Source: Liriodendron chinense
Lineage: Eukaryota; Streptophyta; Magnoliopsida; Magnoliales; Magnoliaceae
NCBI GenBank assembly: GCA_003013855.2
Contig: ML058494.1
Location: 1,240,001-1,304,000, forward strand
Direction of reading: 5' to 3'
Length of the DNA: 64,000 nucleotides
Shown here: positions 11,587 to 24,400 of the stretch, one piece after another
Layout of the letters: each line of letters starts with the position of its first letter
Position numbering within the stretch: the first letter of the stretch is position 1
Position numbers and translations under genes: made by a program
The notes under the pieces: model-generated
Database searches by the model: none
Seen by the model: the letters and a program-made list of their open reading frames with translations, nothing else
Told to the model about the DNA's origin: nothing

Positions 11587-14480
11587 GAATGTATGTCGAC
11601 TATAAAGATCTTAACAAGGCGTGCCCAAAAGATAGTTTTCCGACGTCGAGGATCAATCATCTAGTTGATGCCACAGTCGAATATGCATTACTTAGCTTCA
11701 TGGACACATACTCTAGGTACAACCAGATCTCCATGCATCTGCCATATAGAGAGAAGACATCCTTCATCACGGACAGGGGACTCTACTTCTACAAGGTCAT
11801 TCCCTTTGGCGTTAAGAATACTGGCGCTACATATCAGTGCCTTGTCAACAAAATATTTGCCAACCAGATTGGTAAAATGATGAAGGTGTATGTTGGTGAT
11901 ATGCTCGTCAAGAGCATTAAAACCGATGATCACTTGTCAGATCTTTGAGAAATGTTATAGATCTTGTGCGAACATAAGATAAAGCTTTATCTAGAAAAAT
12001 ACGCGTTCGGTGTGGCCTCTAGAAAGTTCCTTGGTTTTATAGTCAACCAACGAGGAATAGAGGTCAACCTAGAGAAAATTCAAGTCCTCCTGGAGATGGG
12101 CTCACCCAGAACTATGAAGGAGATACAGCAACTGGCAGGACAGGTAGCCTCCCTAAGCAGGTTCATTTTCAAGGCATCAGGCAAATGCTGACCCTTCTTC
12201 AAGCTTTTGAAGGGACCCCATAAAGTAGCAGAATGGACAAACGAGTGTGAGCAGTCATTCCTTCATCTTAAAGAGTATATAGGAGCCCCACTAATACTTT
12301 CGAAGCCCTCCATGGTGAGGAATTAATTTTGTACTTGGCAGTGTCTCCCACATCCATTAGCTCGGCATTGATACATGACGACAACGATGTCCAAAGGACG
12401 GTTTACTATATCAGTCGGGCAATGATCGACGTAGAGACACAGTATCCAGAAATTGAGAAGCTGGCACTGGCTCTAGTGGTATCCACTCGAAAGCTTTGGC
12501 CATACTTCCAAGCGCACACAATAGTGGTTCCTACCAACCAACCCTTGAGGCAATTTTTGTAAAAACCTAAAGCCTCTGGAAGACTAGCCAAGTGGACCAT
12601 TAAATTAAGTGAACATGATGTAAAGATCTACCTGTGTACAACGATAAAGGGGCAGGCTGCTACGGACTTCATTGTAAAATTCACATATCTGTCTCCTACA
12701 CAATTAGAAGAGCCCTCCCCTTCTGAACAGCCACCGTGGATGTTGTTCGTGGACGACTCCTCCAGTTACTGGGGGAGTGGAGTAGGGATGATCCTCATCG
12801 CTCCAGATGACTCAAAGTTCGAGTACGCACTCTGCTTCGGATTCTTAACATCTAACAATGAAGTAGAGTATGAAGCCCTCTTGGTCGGGCTCCATTTAGC
12901 CAAGACAATGGGAGTCCTCAGTCTGAAGATACATAATGATTCAAAGCTCGTTATGAATCAAGTTACTGATGAGTTCGAGGCGCAAGGCGAAAGAATGGCT
13001 TCGTACAGAGCTCGAGCGCTCGAATTGTTGAAAGATTTTGAGAAGTATGAGCTCATCTAGGTCCTCAGAGAAGAAAACAGGATGGATGACTCCTTAGCCA
13101 GGTTGGGATCGACATCAAACAACAATCTTGTCCATGTAATTCCTATCAAGTCGCCGAGCCCAGCATCTCTCAGAGTACGACAGCAAAAGTACTTCCGGTA
13201 GATCTGGCCCCATGCTGGATAGACTTGATCGTCCAGTTTCTCCAGAATGGTCAACTCCCCGAGGACAAGAAAGAAGCACGTAAGCTCAAGTATCACGCGC
13301 TGAGGTATTTTCTAAAAGGAGTCTTGTACAAGCGAGGATACTCCCAGCCACATCTGAGATGCCTCCGTCTGAACAAAGCTGACTACACCCTCAGGGAGAT
13401 TCAAGAAGGTGTGTGTGAAAACCACCTGGGAGGCCGAGGGATGACCTATAAAGAAATCAGGCAGGGTTGTTGCTGGCCCACAATGAAGGTGGACGCAATT
13501 AAATTTTCTGTGAACTGTGACAAGTGGCAGTGATTCACCAAAATGTCGCGGCAAGCTCCTGAGAAATTCAACCCCATTTCAGGCCCTTGGCCCTTTGCCT
13601 AATGGGGGGTTAATATCATCAGTCCATTGCTAATGGGAAAGGTATAAGTGAAGTTCACAATCGTAGTTGTTGACTATTTCACAAAATGGGCTGAGGCTGA
13701 GCCCTTGGCATCCATCACAGAGCAATAGACTACCAAATTTATTTAGAAGTCAATCATCTGCGGATTTGAGATCCCACACAAGATCATTATAGATAATGGG
13801 CGACAATTCAACAATACAAAATTCAAAAATCTTTACAAGGAATTGAAGATGTGACATGTGCTTACCGCTCCATCCCATCCTCAAGCCAATGGTCAAGTCG
13901 AAGCGGTGAATAAAATAATCAAACATCATTTGAAGACCAAATTGGAAGAGCGTAAGGGTGCCTAGTCTGAGAGTTTACCGAAAGTCCTTTGGGCATATAG
14001 GATGACCACTCAGACCTCCATGGGAGAAACTCCATTCTCACTTACTTTCGATGCTGAAGTCATAATCCCAGTGGGGATAGGTATGCCTTCGTACAGAACA
14101 GAGCATATTCAACCAGATCAAAATGAGGGATCCATGAGGTTCCACCTTGATATGCTGGAAGAACGAAGGGACAATGCATAGCTATGCCTTACGGCTTATC
14201 AACAGAGGGTAGCATGACACTTCAATTCTAGAGTCAAGATCAAAACTTTTCGCGTTGGGGACCTCATCCTCAGAAAAATTATTCAGAGCACATGAGATCT
14301 AAGGCTTCGAGCCCTCAAAACAAAGTAGGAAGTAGCATACAAGATTTCCAAATTACTCCACTTGGGGACTTATCGTCTCGAGAACATGCAAGGCAGGGTC
14401 CTTCGTCATCCCTAGAACGTTGTAAATCTGTGAAGACATTACCAGTAATGCAACAGGCTGCTAGGCAACCGATGATGTAA
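11587..14480 (+). pseudogene. pol: Tat-lineage Ty3/gypsy pol remnant (RT, RNase H, aRNase H, integrase)
   Basis: Reads as the polyprotein of a Tat-clade retrotransposon with many stops. RT starts mid-domain at 11589 (VDYKDLNKACPKDSFP) and includes SFMDTYSRYNQI. The catalytic box is YVGD at 11889-11900, where the family has YVDD, so the first metal-binding Asp is lost. RNase H follows at about 12240-12590. A second, archaeal-type RNase H (LFVDDSS, NEVEYEALL, HNDSKLV) lies at 12740-13060 and marks the Tat lineage. Integrase runs from about 13225: VVDYFTKWAE, IIDNGRQF and NGQVEAVNK give the D,D,E residues. At least ten stops or frame changes are visible. The 5' part is separated by the LTR at 10201-11586. 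Confidence 0.9.
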
Positions 14481-15277
14481 TAAGGCCCTCGATATGCGAG
14501 AATTCAGAATGAATAAAATCTCTACTATTTTACCCAAAGTGCATTCTTAAAGTGAATACTCAGTTGCCCTTATCCGTTGAGGATACGAGGCATCGGGAGG
14601 AACGCATGACATTCCCCGGCTGAGCACTCTGTCCTTAAAGAATGATAGAATCTCAAAAGACTTGGTCGGAAAATCAATTTTCTCAAAGGGAGAGGTTATG
14701 CCACCTATGGCGCCCTCCGACTGAGCACATTTTGCTTAGAGGGATTGGTGAGTAGCTTAATAAATGAGCGCGCTCAAAAGCTTGATGAGCTTATCCTTAT
14801 CTGTTAAAATAGGTAAGGGCGAAGCCTAAAGGGCCAAGGACTAAAAGCGATTTTCCCTCATGGCATCCGCCGTCCCGTTCTTGTTTGCGGCCATCACATT
14901 AACTCCGTCCTCAAGATCCCACTTGTTGTCAGCAACTCAGCTGAGGCCGTTAAGAAGACCTCTAGATCCTTAAGCATATTGGCTGAGGTTGAGGAGCCAA
15001 CCCCTATAGGGGAAAATCAATAAAGCCCAAGAAGCCAAGGACTTAGACAAATCGACAAAGTCTTCCAAGACGGACTACTAGAAAGCTCAATGAGGTCGCC
15101 AAACTTAATAAGTACAATATTAAAGGTTTATAGGGAAAAAAGACAATCGATAAAGGAAATCATTTTGTTCATAAAATCAGACAAGAAAAAAATGAAAAAG
15201 GTGTCTTCATTAAATTTCCAAAAAAAAATTGCCCGAAGGCTACAAAGAAACTATTCAATTAATACAGCACTGGTGTA
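14481..15277. other. Non-coding spacer between pol and antisense gene
   Basis: About 0.8 kb with no supported frame lies between the end of integrase on the + strand and the stop codon of the convergent gene on the - strand. It belongs to the Tat element. Nothing else is recognised. Confidence 0.6.
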
Positions 15278-17476
15278 TTAGGCAACCGGTGCGGCCTCAG
15301 CAACTGGAGTGAAAGGCACAGTTGAAGCAGGGGGCTCAATCGTTAAGACTACGACCTCGGTGGTAACTTCTTCCCCAACGTCGGGGGTCTCGGTAACCAT
15401 CATGGTCTCCTCTTCCTTAACCTGCTCCTCTACTGCAACTGTCTCCTCCAAGGTCATGAAGGCCTTGAGCTCCGAGAGCTCCAGGTTAGGATGAAGCCTT
15501 CAGAAGATCTTCAAGCATCAGCTCTTAGCAGTGGAGTACAATATAAGTCAATCCTCCTTAAGGAATCCAGAGACCTTGAAAGAATGCACTGCTTTGACTC
15601 CCTCCTCTTTGAGCTTCCTCGTGAATTCGACTTTCTCATCCTCGAGCGAGGCCTTTTCCTTCTCCAGCATCTCCTTGTCCCCTTGAACTTAGGATAATTC
15701 TCCCTCTAAGCTCTCGTAGCAGACCCGAACTCCTAAGCCGTCCCGGTCAGCTCCCAAACTTTTCCCTCCAGTTGCTTGTTATGATCTTGGAGGGCTATGA
15801 TCACCTTGCCCTTCTCGACGAAGCGGTTCTCAATAGCTTTTGCCTTTTCCTACTTGGCCTCCACCGACTCCCAAGCCTCGATGATTTGGTGATTCTTCTC
15901 TAGAAGGAGTTGTTTAGCCTCAGCAATATCCTGCATAATCCTAAGGTTAACATTCAATTACTGCCCACAGAAAAGAAAAGAAGTCAGAAAAAAGTCATAG
16001 AAAAAGAAGCAGAAATAAGAAGAAAGTATATCAGAGACAACAACTCACATGGACGCACTTGACCGCCACGCGGAGCAGCATCCTCGGGCCTCTGTTGCGG
16101 ATCATTACTCCCAATGTTGTCAAGCATGAACTCTCACATCGGGAGGAGGTGGACTAGGATCTGAAGACTGCCAGACCCACCTGCGATGGGGACAAAGGTC
16201 AACCCTTATCCAGAAGAAGAAGAAGGGACATGGGCACTCCCTTGCCCGCAGTCCCAAGATGAAGTTGCCCCAGTTCTGTCCAGGGGGACAGGCATCAACT
16301 CTCACGATCTTGAAGGCTGAGCCCCCCTAGAACGAGGCTCAACATGTTGTACCCCCACTAAGGCCACTACCATAACAGGGGGCTGTGAAGATGATGGCAG
16401 AGGGTTGAATGATAAGGAGGGGCCTTTCCCCCTTGATTTCCTCTGAGCCTTACCACCTAGAGAAGGTAGTATAAAACGCCTCTTCCTGCCTTGGTCTCTA
16501 GAAGCCATCTTTGCAGAGCATTAAGAAATCGGATCAAGTATATTTAAGACTTATAGTCAACACAAACTTGACAAAGTCACAATGACAGAAGATTATCCTG
16601 GATAAGGCTACACAATGATAGGGAGGAAGGATTGAGAACAACTTTGATGTTTTGGGAGGCAAGAGGTACCCGAAAAGCCTTCACTATTTTCTTCTGGATA
16701 CCCCCTCTCAGGCTCAATTTTTTAGGAGATATTCCTACAATAGAACAATTAACAGGTTAGCGCTTGGCTCTTGTTTTAGAAAGAGTGCTCAGAAAATCAA
16801 GAAGACAAAGGAAATTTTTAAGGTTCTGACCTAGGAGGAAAGCCCAGGGCATGTCCTTTTGGCCCAGTGCCTCCTAGGCCTCAGATGTCTCCCCGAAGCC
16901 TGAGGCGAAGAACCATTCGTTCGTCCATTCCTTGTTACTGGACGGGTTATTAACAATAAAATTCAACCCGTGCCAGTAAGTGAGGTAATGCAATCCCTTA
17001 AACTTAGGATTTTTCATTAACTGGAACATCTTGAGGAACTCGTCAACTATGAGTTCCCCAATTTTGCCCTGACGTTAGAGCATGTATGCCCCATACAACA
17101 CTCTCCAACTGTTTAGCTAGAGCTACCCAAGACCAATCCCAAATTGAATTAAGACCTCCCTCATAAAAGGCTGCAAGGGAAGCCTAAATCCTACTTGGAA
17201 TAAATACTTGTAAATGGCCACCTCCCAGAAGGGTCGCCCGCTTGGGCTTTCACCCACACGAGGCAGACGGATTATAATGGAGTTAGGGATATTGTATTGG
17301 GGTCAGATATTTTTCAAGTCCAATTCGTTCAGTGAGAATGGGAATCCATCGACAGTGTATGAATCTAGAGGGAAGCTGCGACTCGGTATATTCAAAGAAG
17401 AGGAATCAAGGGTATGATCCCCCAATGCTTTTACCTCTGATTCCAAATAAAAAACACGTCTAGCACGTCTGGTCAT
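15278..17476 (-). pseudogene. Antisense gene of Tat element, PF04195-like (putative gypsy-type transposon protein)
   Basis: Read on the - strand, ATG at 17476 begins MTRRARRVFYLESEVKALG. After about 50 codons comes a stretch with IIRLPRVGESP, FWEVAIYKYLFQVGFRLPL, QPFMREVL and NSWRVLYGAY, then GLHYLTYWHGLNF. This order and wording match the 'putative gypsy type transposon' family (PF04195), which I know from the 3' antisense region of Tat elements. A basic patch (RKRRF) and low-complexity regions follow, then an acidic tail ending APVA and TAA at 15278. Stops occur after KNI, GLG, YML and SEA, so the copy is dead. It lies tail-to-tail with pol and has its own TATA candidate at 17707-17714. Function in the element is not known to me. 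Confidence 0.7.
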
Positions 17477-18006
17477 GGCAATAAAAGAAGAAAAATGGGA
17501 GGAAACCCTAAAATTATGAAAGAAGGGGGACGAGGAAAAGAATCCTCAGGGTTAAAAATTGAAATAAGAGGAAGGATGAATGAAAAATATCCAAAGAATT
17601 GAGAACACTCTGAAGGCTTGGATGCTCGAAATAGCTAAGGACAATGAGAAAATTCAGGGAAGCAGAGTTCTGAGGTTCTTTCTGTACCCAAACGGAGAAG
17701 GAGGGATATTTATAGGCAATCATGACTGTCACTCTCTCTCCCAGCGGGCGTGACACTTGACATACCCTTGTTCATTACGACGTATGAGGTGGTACGCTTA
17801 TTTAAAGCACCATGGCTTTTTTTGTACGGAAAGAAATGATTGTGACGTTTCACTCCACACCCATTTAATGTGGCATTTAATGCAGCGACGCTTCGAGGTT
17901 TGTACCCGTCATGACTGTTATGTGAAAAGCCATCATTAGAAGAGCTAAGGACATATATTAAAGTTCTGTGCTCAGATTCTCTGACCATGAAACTTAGGGG
18001 GGCTAT
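17477..18006. other. Upstream region of antisense gene and polypurine tract
   Basis: Non-coding DNA between the antisense start codon and the 3' LTR. It includes the polypurine tract AACTTAGGGGGG (17991-18002), which on the + strand would prime second-strand synthesis just before the LTR at 18007. This confirms + orientation for the Tat element. It also holds the antisense TATA candidate. Confidence 0.65.
17707..17714 (-). promoter_or_regulatory. TATA box candidate for the antisense gene
   Basis: The - strand reads GCCTATAAATATCCC, about 230 bp before the antisense ATG at 17476. The spacing would give a leader of roughly 200 nt. It is inferred from sequence. Confidence 0.45.
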
Positions 18007-20348
18007 TGTTATGCGTAAATCTCATTAGGTCCTTGATGCTGACATGAAAGATGCATAACCGTCGATATGTGGCCCACTAAAGCCAGCTAATCACATGTGT
18101 CAATGAAGGATCGAAGCTAGTCAAGGCGAGAAGCCCTCTCACTTATCTTTAGTAATGAACAAGGTATGAGGCTTCAGGCTTGGCCTCAGATATCAGATGA
18201 GTTCTTGACCACTCGGCCTGTGATCAAAACTAAGGACCCTTCCTTGGGATACCAGATGCCACAGAGAAGACCAAGCGCCTTCCGCATCACCGCCAGATCT
18301 TAAATTCTATAGAGCAGAGGCCTCGGCCTCCTCAAGCTCAGTTATTAACATCTGTCGTACTACTGACTAACTGCAAAACAACTCAATTGAGGACGCTAGT
18401 GTTCGCTCGCCTCAAGTGCAAGGCTGCGATGTAGTAATAATTCTCGGTAAGCCTGAGGTCAATCCTTAGGGATTGTCGTAACAATTGTAAACTTTATAAC
18501 TAGGATGAGCTAAATTCGGATTTTTATCGATAGATGGAATTTAATAACATAAAACTATCAACTTAAGAACTAAATCAGGAAAATAAACACTAGAGCGCCA
18601 AGGATCCACTAATAATCATTCACAATGCCAATTCAAACCATTCAAGCCAATAACATAATTGAAATCAGAGTTCTATCCCTATCCAATCGGAATATAGAGT
18701 AATCAAATCATCATAATGCATCTAACATAGATCGGTCATCCACTGATATGGTTCTCTCATAATCAACTAAGGCATTGGGTGTATTCAATCACACAACCCA
18801 ATCCTTCACAAAACAAGCAAGATCACATTCATGATTCTTCCTCAAGCCTTGTCACTAGACTTGATTTAGAAGTATGAATTGAACTTCTATTGAACCAATA
18901 TCAATACATAAATAACTATCTCAGATTAAAACTCAAAGATAAGAACCTCTTCTAGTTTAGTTCTAGATAAGCACTTAGGAAACTTAGTTTGTAAGATCCC
19001 CTAGCATCTAACATATTATGATGGATATAAGATCTCTACAACCCAAAATCCTATCAATCAACACCCCCATTAAGCAATCTCAGTAATTAAAACATCCAAT
19101 GTAAGAGAAATCACAAGAGATAGAAGATTAACTAAAAATACTAACTTTATTTCAAACTTGAACTAGAAGTGTTCTTCATAAAATTCAAAAGTACTTGAAC
19201 TAATTTGAATTAAACATTGTAAATAACTAAAAGCTTCACCTCTTAGCCCTACGTAAGAGGTTTAGCCAACCATTAATAGGTTAAACTAAAACTCAAAGGA
19301 AAACTACTAAAAACATTAAAAAAAACCTGATTTGGAGGAGTTGCAGACGCTCAACAGCAATCCTCTCCACCTCCCACGACTTCCCAAGCCTTTTATGATG
19401 TCTTTAGATCTACCCCCAAGTGTCCTTTTATAACTTTTGAGCTCCACCGCATGAGAAAATCGCAAAACCGTGTATCCTAGTCGCACTAGGAAACTCAAAT
19501 TTTTTACTTTTGAAAGTGCAGCTTGTTGTTTGCATGTGGCCGACCGGTCAGACTGGGCTGGCCAACCGGTCTTGATCGGTCAGACCTATCTGGTCCTTTG
19601 TCCAACAACTTGAGGGAGGGGCTGCCCATGTGGTCGACCAGTCTTGACCAATTGAAGCCTATTTGGTCGACTGGTCTTGACCGGTCTAAGCTTATTTCCT
19701 TTGGTTCTTTCTCTCTCCTCTTCTTCTTTCTTCTTCCATCTTTAGCCCACCTTGGATCATCATTAAGGACATCTAAATGTAATCTCTTGAACATCAATTT
19801 GGTGTAATCCCTCTCTCATTCTTACATCCATAAAACATGCATTAGATAAACCTTTTAACATGCTAATCACGCATAAGATGCAATGTAATGGGCTAGGATA
19901 TGTACAAATTGGAAGCTCAACGCTAGACGTCCTCGGACTTGAGCGCATACGTGCCATTATACGAAGATACCAATCGATCTCGGGATACGCGGGATCCGAA
20001 TGTACTAAGGGTGATCTATCCTAATTTAAAAATACATCCTGGACAATATCTCATCCAGATACGTCTCTTAAAACAGAATTAACGGATCCACTGTCGAGAA
20101 TCATGGATCTTTACCATCAATAAAAGGACAGTATCGTATGACTTCAAGGTATGCCATTTTTACACAATCAGATATGCTACTTAAAGCTCTTATGCTCAAT
20201 CACGTTTACTGAGTTAAGCATCAGAGGGTCCTCCGCCAGCACAACCGGCACCCCCCTCACGATATCTTTATTTGTGATCTTAGATCCCATCATTTGGACC
20301 ATCAATCTCATTGAGCGACGAAGATCTAAAGTTGGTCCCTGATCAACA
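18007..20348 (+). mobile_element. 3' LTR of the Tat element, interrupted
   Basis: Starts TGTTATGCGTAAATC directly after the polypurine tract and appears to end CTGATCAACA at 20348. Without the solo LTR at 18400-19921 and its duplicated GCTAG it is about 815 bp, normal for Tat LTRs. The right end is chosen from the TG...CA rule and its similarity to usual Tat ends; no target duplication could be checked because the 5' end of the element is not in view. Confidence 0.6.
18400..19921 (-). mobile_element. Athila-type solo LTR, TSD GCTAG
   Basis: On + coordinates it begins TGTTCGCTCGCCTCAAGTGC and ends GGAAGCTCAAC, flanked by GCTAG at 18395-18399 and 19922-19926. The terminal base expected after CAAC is missing. 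Read on - it has GGTC/GACC palindromic blocks (19540-19690), a TATAAAAGG box (19424-19432) and the gctaagaggtgaagctt leader motif. It was inserted into the Tat 3' LTR. Confidence 0.9.
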
Positions 20349-20623
20349 TCTGCTACCCAATTTTTGGCATTAATAGTTCCAACGTTTTAAGTATGTTAAG
20401 GAATAAAACATCTCCGTTTATTATTTGGGGAGTGGAAGAAACTGAACATTAAGGGTTCTGCAGTCAGACTTATTTTGATTCTTACTAGAGATGGAAAACA
20501 TTCGATCTTGCTCCTTAGTAGGGAAGATGGAAGCCGATACTATAGTTAGCCTTGGAGATGGGATGAAGGGGAGGAAAGGCCATTTGATGAAGTAATACCT
20601 CACTTGGAGGGTGATGGTGTATT
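20349..20623. other. Unassigned sequence between Tat and copia elements
   Basis: I see no repeat match or coding frame here. It is either the real flank of the two elements or a fragment of an older one. Confidence 0.4.
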
Positions 20624-21286
20624 TGTTGGGAAAACCGACCCGCAGCGGAAGCAAACCAACACATAGAGAATAGAATCAAATGAGCAACACAATGCAATCC
20701 ACGTACACAATCAACACACGTAGAGAAGGCAATCCGATTTTACGTGGAAAAACCCCTCATGGGTAAAATAACCACAACACAAAGAGAATCTACTATGAAT
20801 CAGAAGATTATAAAGATGAATAGCTCACAAGCAAGGAAACCCAAAGGAAAACCCAATCCCTCCTCTCATAAAACCCTCTCCCCATGCCATAATATAATTA
20901 GGAAACCTTAGAAACCTTAGGATACCTCTAATCGCGACATTACACCCCTTAAATATTAGAAAAACTAAAATTAGAAAACAACTTACGCAGATTTGTGTAA
21001 CTTGCGCAAAACATCGACTCCACTGTCGATCGATCGTAGGGCAAAAAATAGTCCAATGAGGAGAGCGTTCACCCCCCCCCCCCCCCTCGAGTCGATTCAT
21101 CACACCTCAAAATCGGCTGGTTACTAACAGCCATCGATCGATTGACAACTAATAGTTAATCAATCATCGACACCCGAAACTGTCCAATGACCACAGTGCT
21201 CCCAGGGAGGTTTTGCGATCGATCGACCAGGATGGTCGATAGATCGACAGACCCTATTTTAACACAGTTCGAAGGCTCCACCAACA
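20624..21286 (-). mobile_element. Ty1/copia 3' LTR
   Basis: The 663-bp segment starts TGTTGGGAAAACC and ends CTCCACCAACA, with TGTTGG/CCAACA termini usual for plant copia LTRs. The adjoining bases, ATCTCCACC on +, read GGTGGAGAT on -, the typical copia polypurine tract. This sets the element on the - strand with its interior to the right. A C15-type run occurs near 21073. It contains repeated TCGATCGATC motifs (21120-21240). Confidence 0.8.
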
Positions 21287-21434
21287 ATCTCCACCGATGC
21301 TCTAAATGATGACTCCATCCTTCATTATTTTCTTCATCGTCTTAACCTCAACATAGCTCCATCACTTCCCGTGCCTCCATCAACTTCATCCTCGCAGTTT
21401 CACACCCCTTGCAAGTCTTCTCATGTAGCCCTTG
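21287..21434 (-). mobile_element. Copia 3' internal fragment
   Basis: 148 bp between the 3' LTR and the nested LTR at 21435. On the target-duplication evidence this continues directly at 24886. Integrase, RT and RNase H are absent between protease and LTR, so the copia element was already internally deleted when the next element landed. Confidence 0.65.
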
Positions 21435-24400
21435 TGAAATTATGCCTTTTGGATCAACACACTTGTATAGGCGTATGCGTGCGGAAGCTTGTAGAGCAAC
21501 TAATATTATGGCTAAGTCCTAAATGGGGGGTGATTAGGACCTTTTGAAATTCTTTTCTCCTACTTATGCAATTTAAAATTTTAAACTAAGTAAGCAAGAA
21601 CACTTCGGCTTCCAAGCCTAAGTGGGTCCAATCACAGGACTAACATATTGTTTAAGCAATAAGCAACCTAGTCTAAGCATGCATAGATGATTAAATGATT
21701 AAACAAATTAAACTCATAATCTATGCAACCTTTGTAGACTTATGAGAATGGATCAATAAGCTCAAGTCTACATTACTTAGTGAAAGTACATCTTGTATGT
21801 GGATGTGCCTATCTAGTACCTAGCATACATTCCTATCAAGCATTTATAATTAAACAATTAAACATATAATGCTAAGATAACAATGTGCTCTAAACAATCA
21901 CAAACACAAGCATGTATAGTGGTTCGACTTTGAGTCTACGCCACTTCTGGTTCAAGTACTCAACCCCATTGAGCACACTGGCGTTTACTATCGGAGGTTT
22001 TAAATGAGGTTCACCTCTTAACCTTTACACGGAGATTTTACCGGTTCTCCTCTTAACCATAAACAGAGTTTTTGGACAAGGCTAACTTTCAACCCGACAC
22101 ACATTCACTCCCGTGTTGGGGGCTCGCCCTTGAGACTTTGTTTAGACCCAGCAAATGAGCCAAGGAGCGCCAAACAACCCCTACTCTTTAGGCCAACAAA
22201 CAAGCCAAGGAACGACCAACGTCCCTAGTGCTTTAGGCTCAACAAACAAGCCAAGGATCAGCAAACGATCCAAATTCGAGTTTGACAAACAAACTCTATA
22301 CTCAACTCCCACATGAAATTGAGTGGATGGACTCTCAATAAAGATAACCTTACTTGTCAGATGAGCCCCTTGTTCAGCGCCGCTTCAGGTTGCTTGATCT
22401 CCACTCTCCCGTGCTTTAATCAGCTTCCATTGCTCCCCCGATCGTGTTGCCACTGCGTCGTCAATGCCCCAACTACACTTGATCAATCACCTTGCAATTG
22501 ATGCCTTTGAGATGCCCAAGGTAATAGGAGGGTAAGTTTGAGAACTCTACAACTAATGAGAATGGGTTGCCTAGAGTTGCTCACCTACAAAGATCTTATC
22601 TTAGAGCTTTGGATAAGGATATGACTATCAAGAAAGATCCAAACTCTAAAGATCAAAGAGGGGCAAGATCATCTTCTTCTTTAAGCTTAGAATGCTCCAT
22701 TCATGCGTAAAATTGTTGAGCTCCGAATTATGCTTATTCTAACCCCAATCCATCACACATTGTGTATGGTTTACATGTTTAAAGACTAATATAATACATG
22801 CTTTTGTGTTTATAGAAATGAGAGAGAGACTTCACTATATGATGTTAAAAGACTTATTTTGAATGCCTTAAAGATCAAAAGAAGAAAGGACAAAAGGTAG
22901 AGGAAAGATGCAATGAAGATTGAGGAGGAGAAGCATGAAAAATCACAAGTCATAGAGTGCAGCAGATAGGCCGACTAAACCCTCCAGAAACCAGAAAAAC
23001 TCTGGACATTTACACTACCCGACCTGTTAGCTGACCGGCCGGCAGGTAGACAGGTCTGCAACATGTTTTTTTGAAAAACTATATTTACAGTTTCTATGCA
23101 AGCTCCGACCACCGAGCCAGGGGGGGTCCGGCCGGCCGCTAGCGTCCAAATTATGTAAGGACTCTTTGATTTCTGAAAGATTTCAAGTCGATGATGGAAT
23201 GTTGCTATAAAAGGACACCTATACGTCATTCCTAAGACATCATAGAAGGCTGGGAAGTTCGTGGGAGGTGGAGAGGATCATCCTGGAGCATTGGTAACTC
23301 CTCCGACTATGATTTTTATGGTTTTTCTATGCTTTTATAGTAGTTTCCTTTTGATTTTTAGTTTAATCTGTTGATGGGCTAAGAGGTGAAGCTTATAGTT
23401 CAAGTACTTTTGGTTTAATGAAGAAACTTCTAGTTCAAGTTTGAAATAAAGTTAGTATTTTTAATTAATCTTCAATCTCTTGTAATTTCTCTTACATGGG
23501 ATGTTTTGATTACTGAGATACTTAATGGGGTGTTGATTGATAGGATTTTGGGTTGTAGAGATCTTAAATTCGTCATGATATGTTGGATGCTAGGGGATCT
23601 TACAAATTAAGTTTCCTAAGAGCTTTTCTAGAACTAAACTAGAAGAGGTTCTTATCTTTGAGAATAATCTGAGATAGATGCTTATGTCTTGATTTCGGTT
23701 CAATTCATGCTTCTAAATCAAGTCTAGTGACAAGACTTGAGGAAGAATCATGAATGTAATCTCAATTATTTTGTGAAGGATTAGGCTGTGTGATTGGATA
23801 TGCCCAATGCCTTAGTTAATTATGAGAGAACCATATCAGTAGATGATCCATCTATGTTAGACATGTTGTGATGATTTGATTGCTCTATATTCTGATTGGA
23901 TAAGGATTGAACTCAGACTGCAATTGAGTTATTGGCTTGAATGGTTTGAATTGGCATTGTGAATGATTATACGTGGATCCTTGGTGCTCTAATGTTTTAT
24001 TTCCCCGATTTAGTTCTAAAGTAGATAGTTTTGTGTTCCTAATTTCTATCTATCAATACAAATTCGAATTCAATCTATCCTAGTTAGGTGATTTAAAATT
24101 GTTATGACAATCCTTAAGGATTGACCTCGGTCTTACCGAGAATTATTACTACATCGCAGCCTTGCACTTGAGGCAAGCGAACAAAAATCACAAGGAAAAT
24201 GTCTTGTAAAGGTTAAGAATTGAGCCTCTAATGATCTCCAACAATGGTGGCTTCAATCCTCTAAAAAACCCTCTTCGTGCCCCTAAAAACAAGCCAAGCA
24301 TTTAAATAAACAAAGCCCCAACGGCTATAAAACGGCTATAAATGGCTCTCTCCAACCGATCGACCAACCGGTCGGATGGGGTCCTCGACCAGTCAAATTA

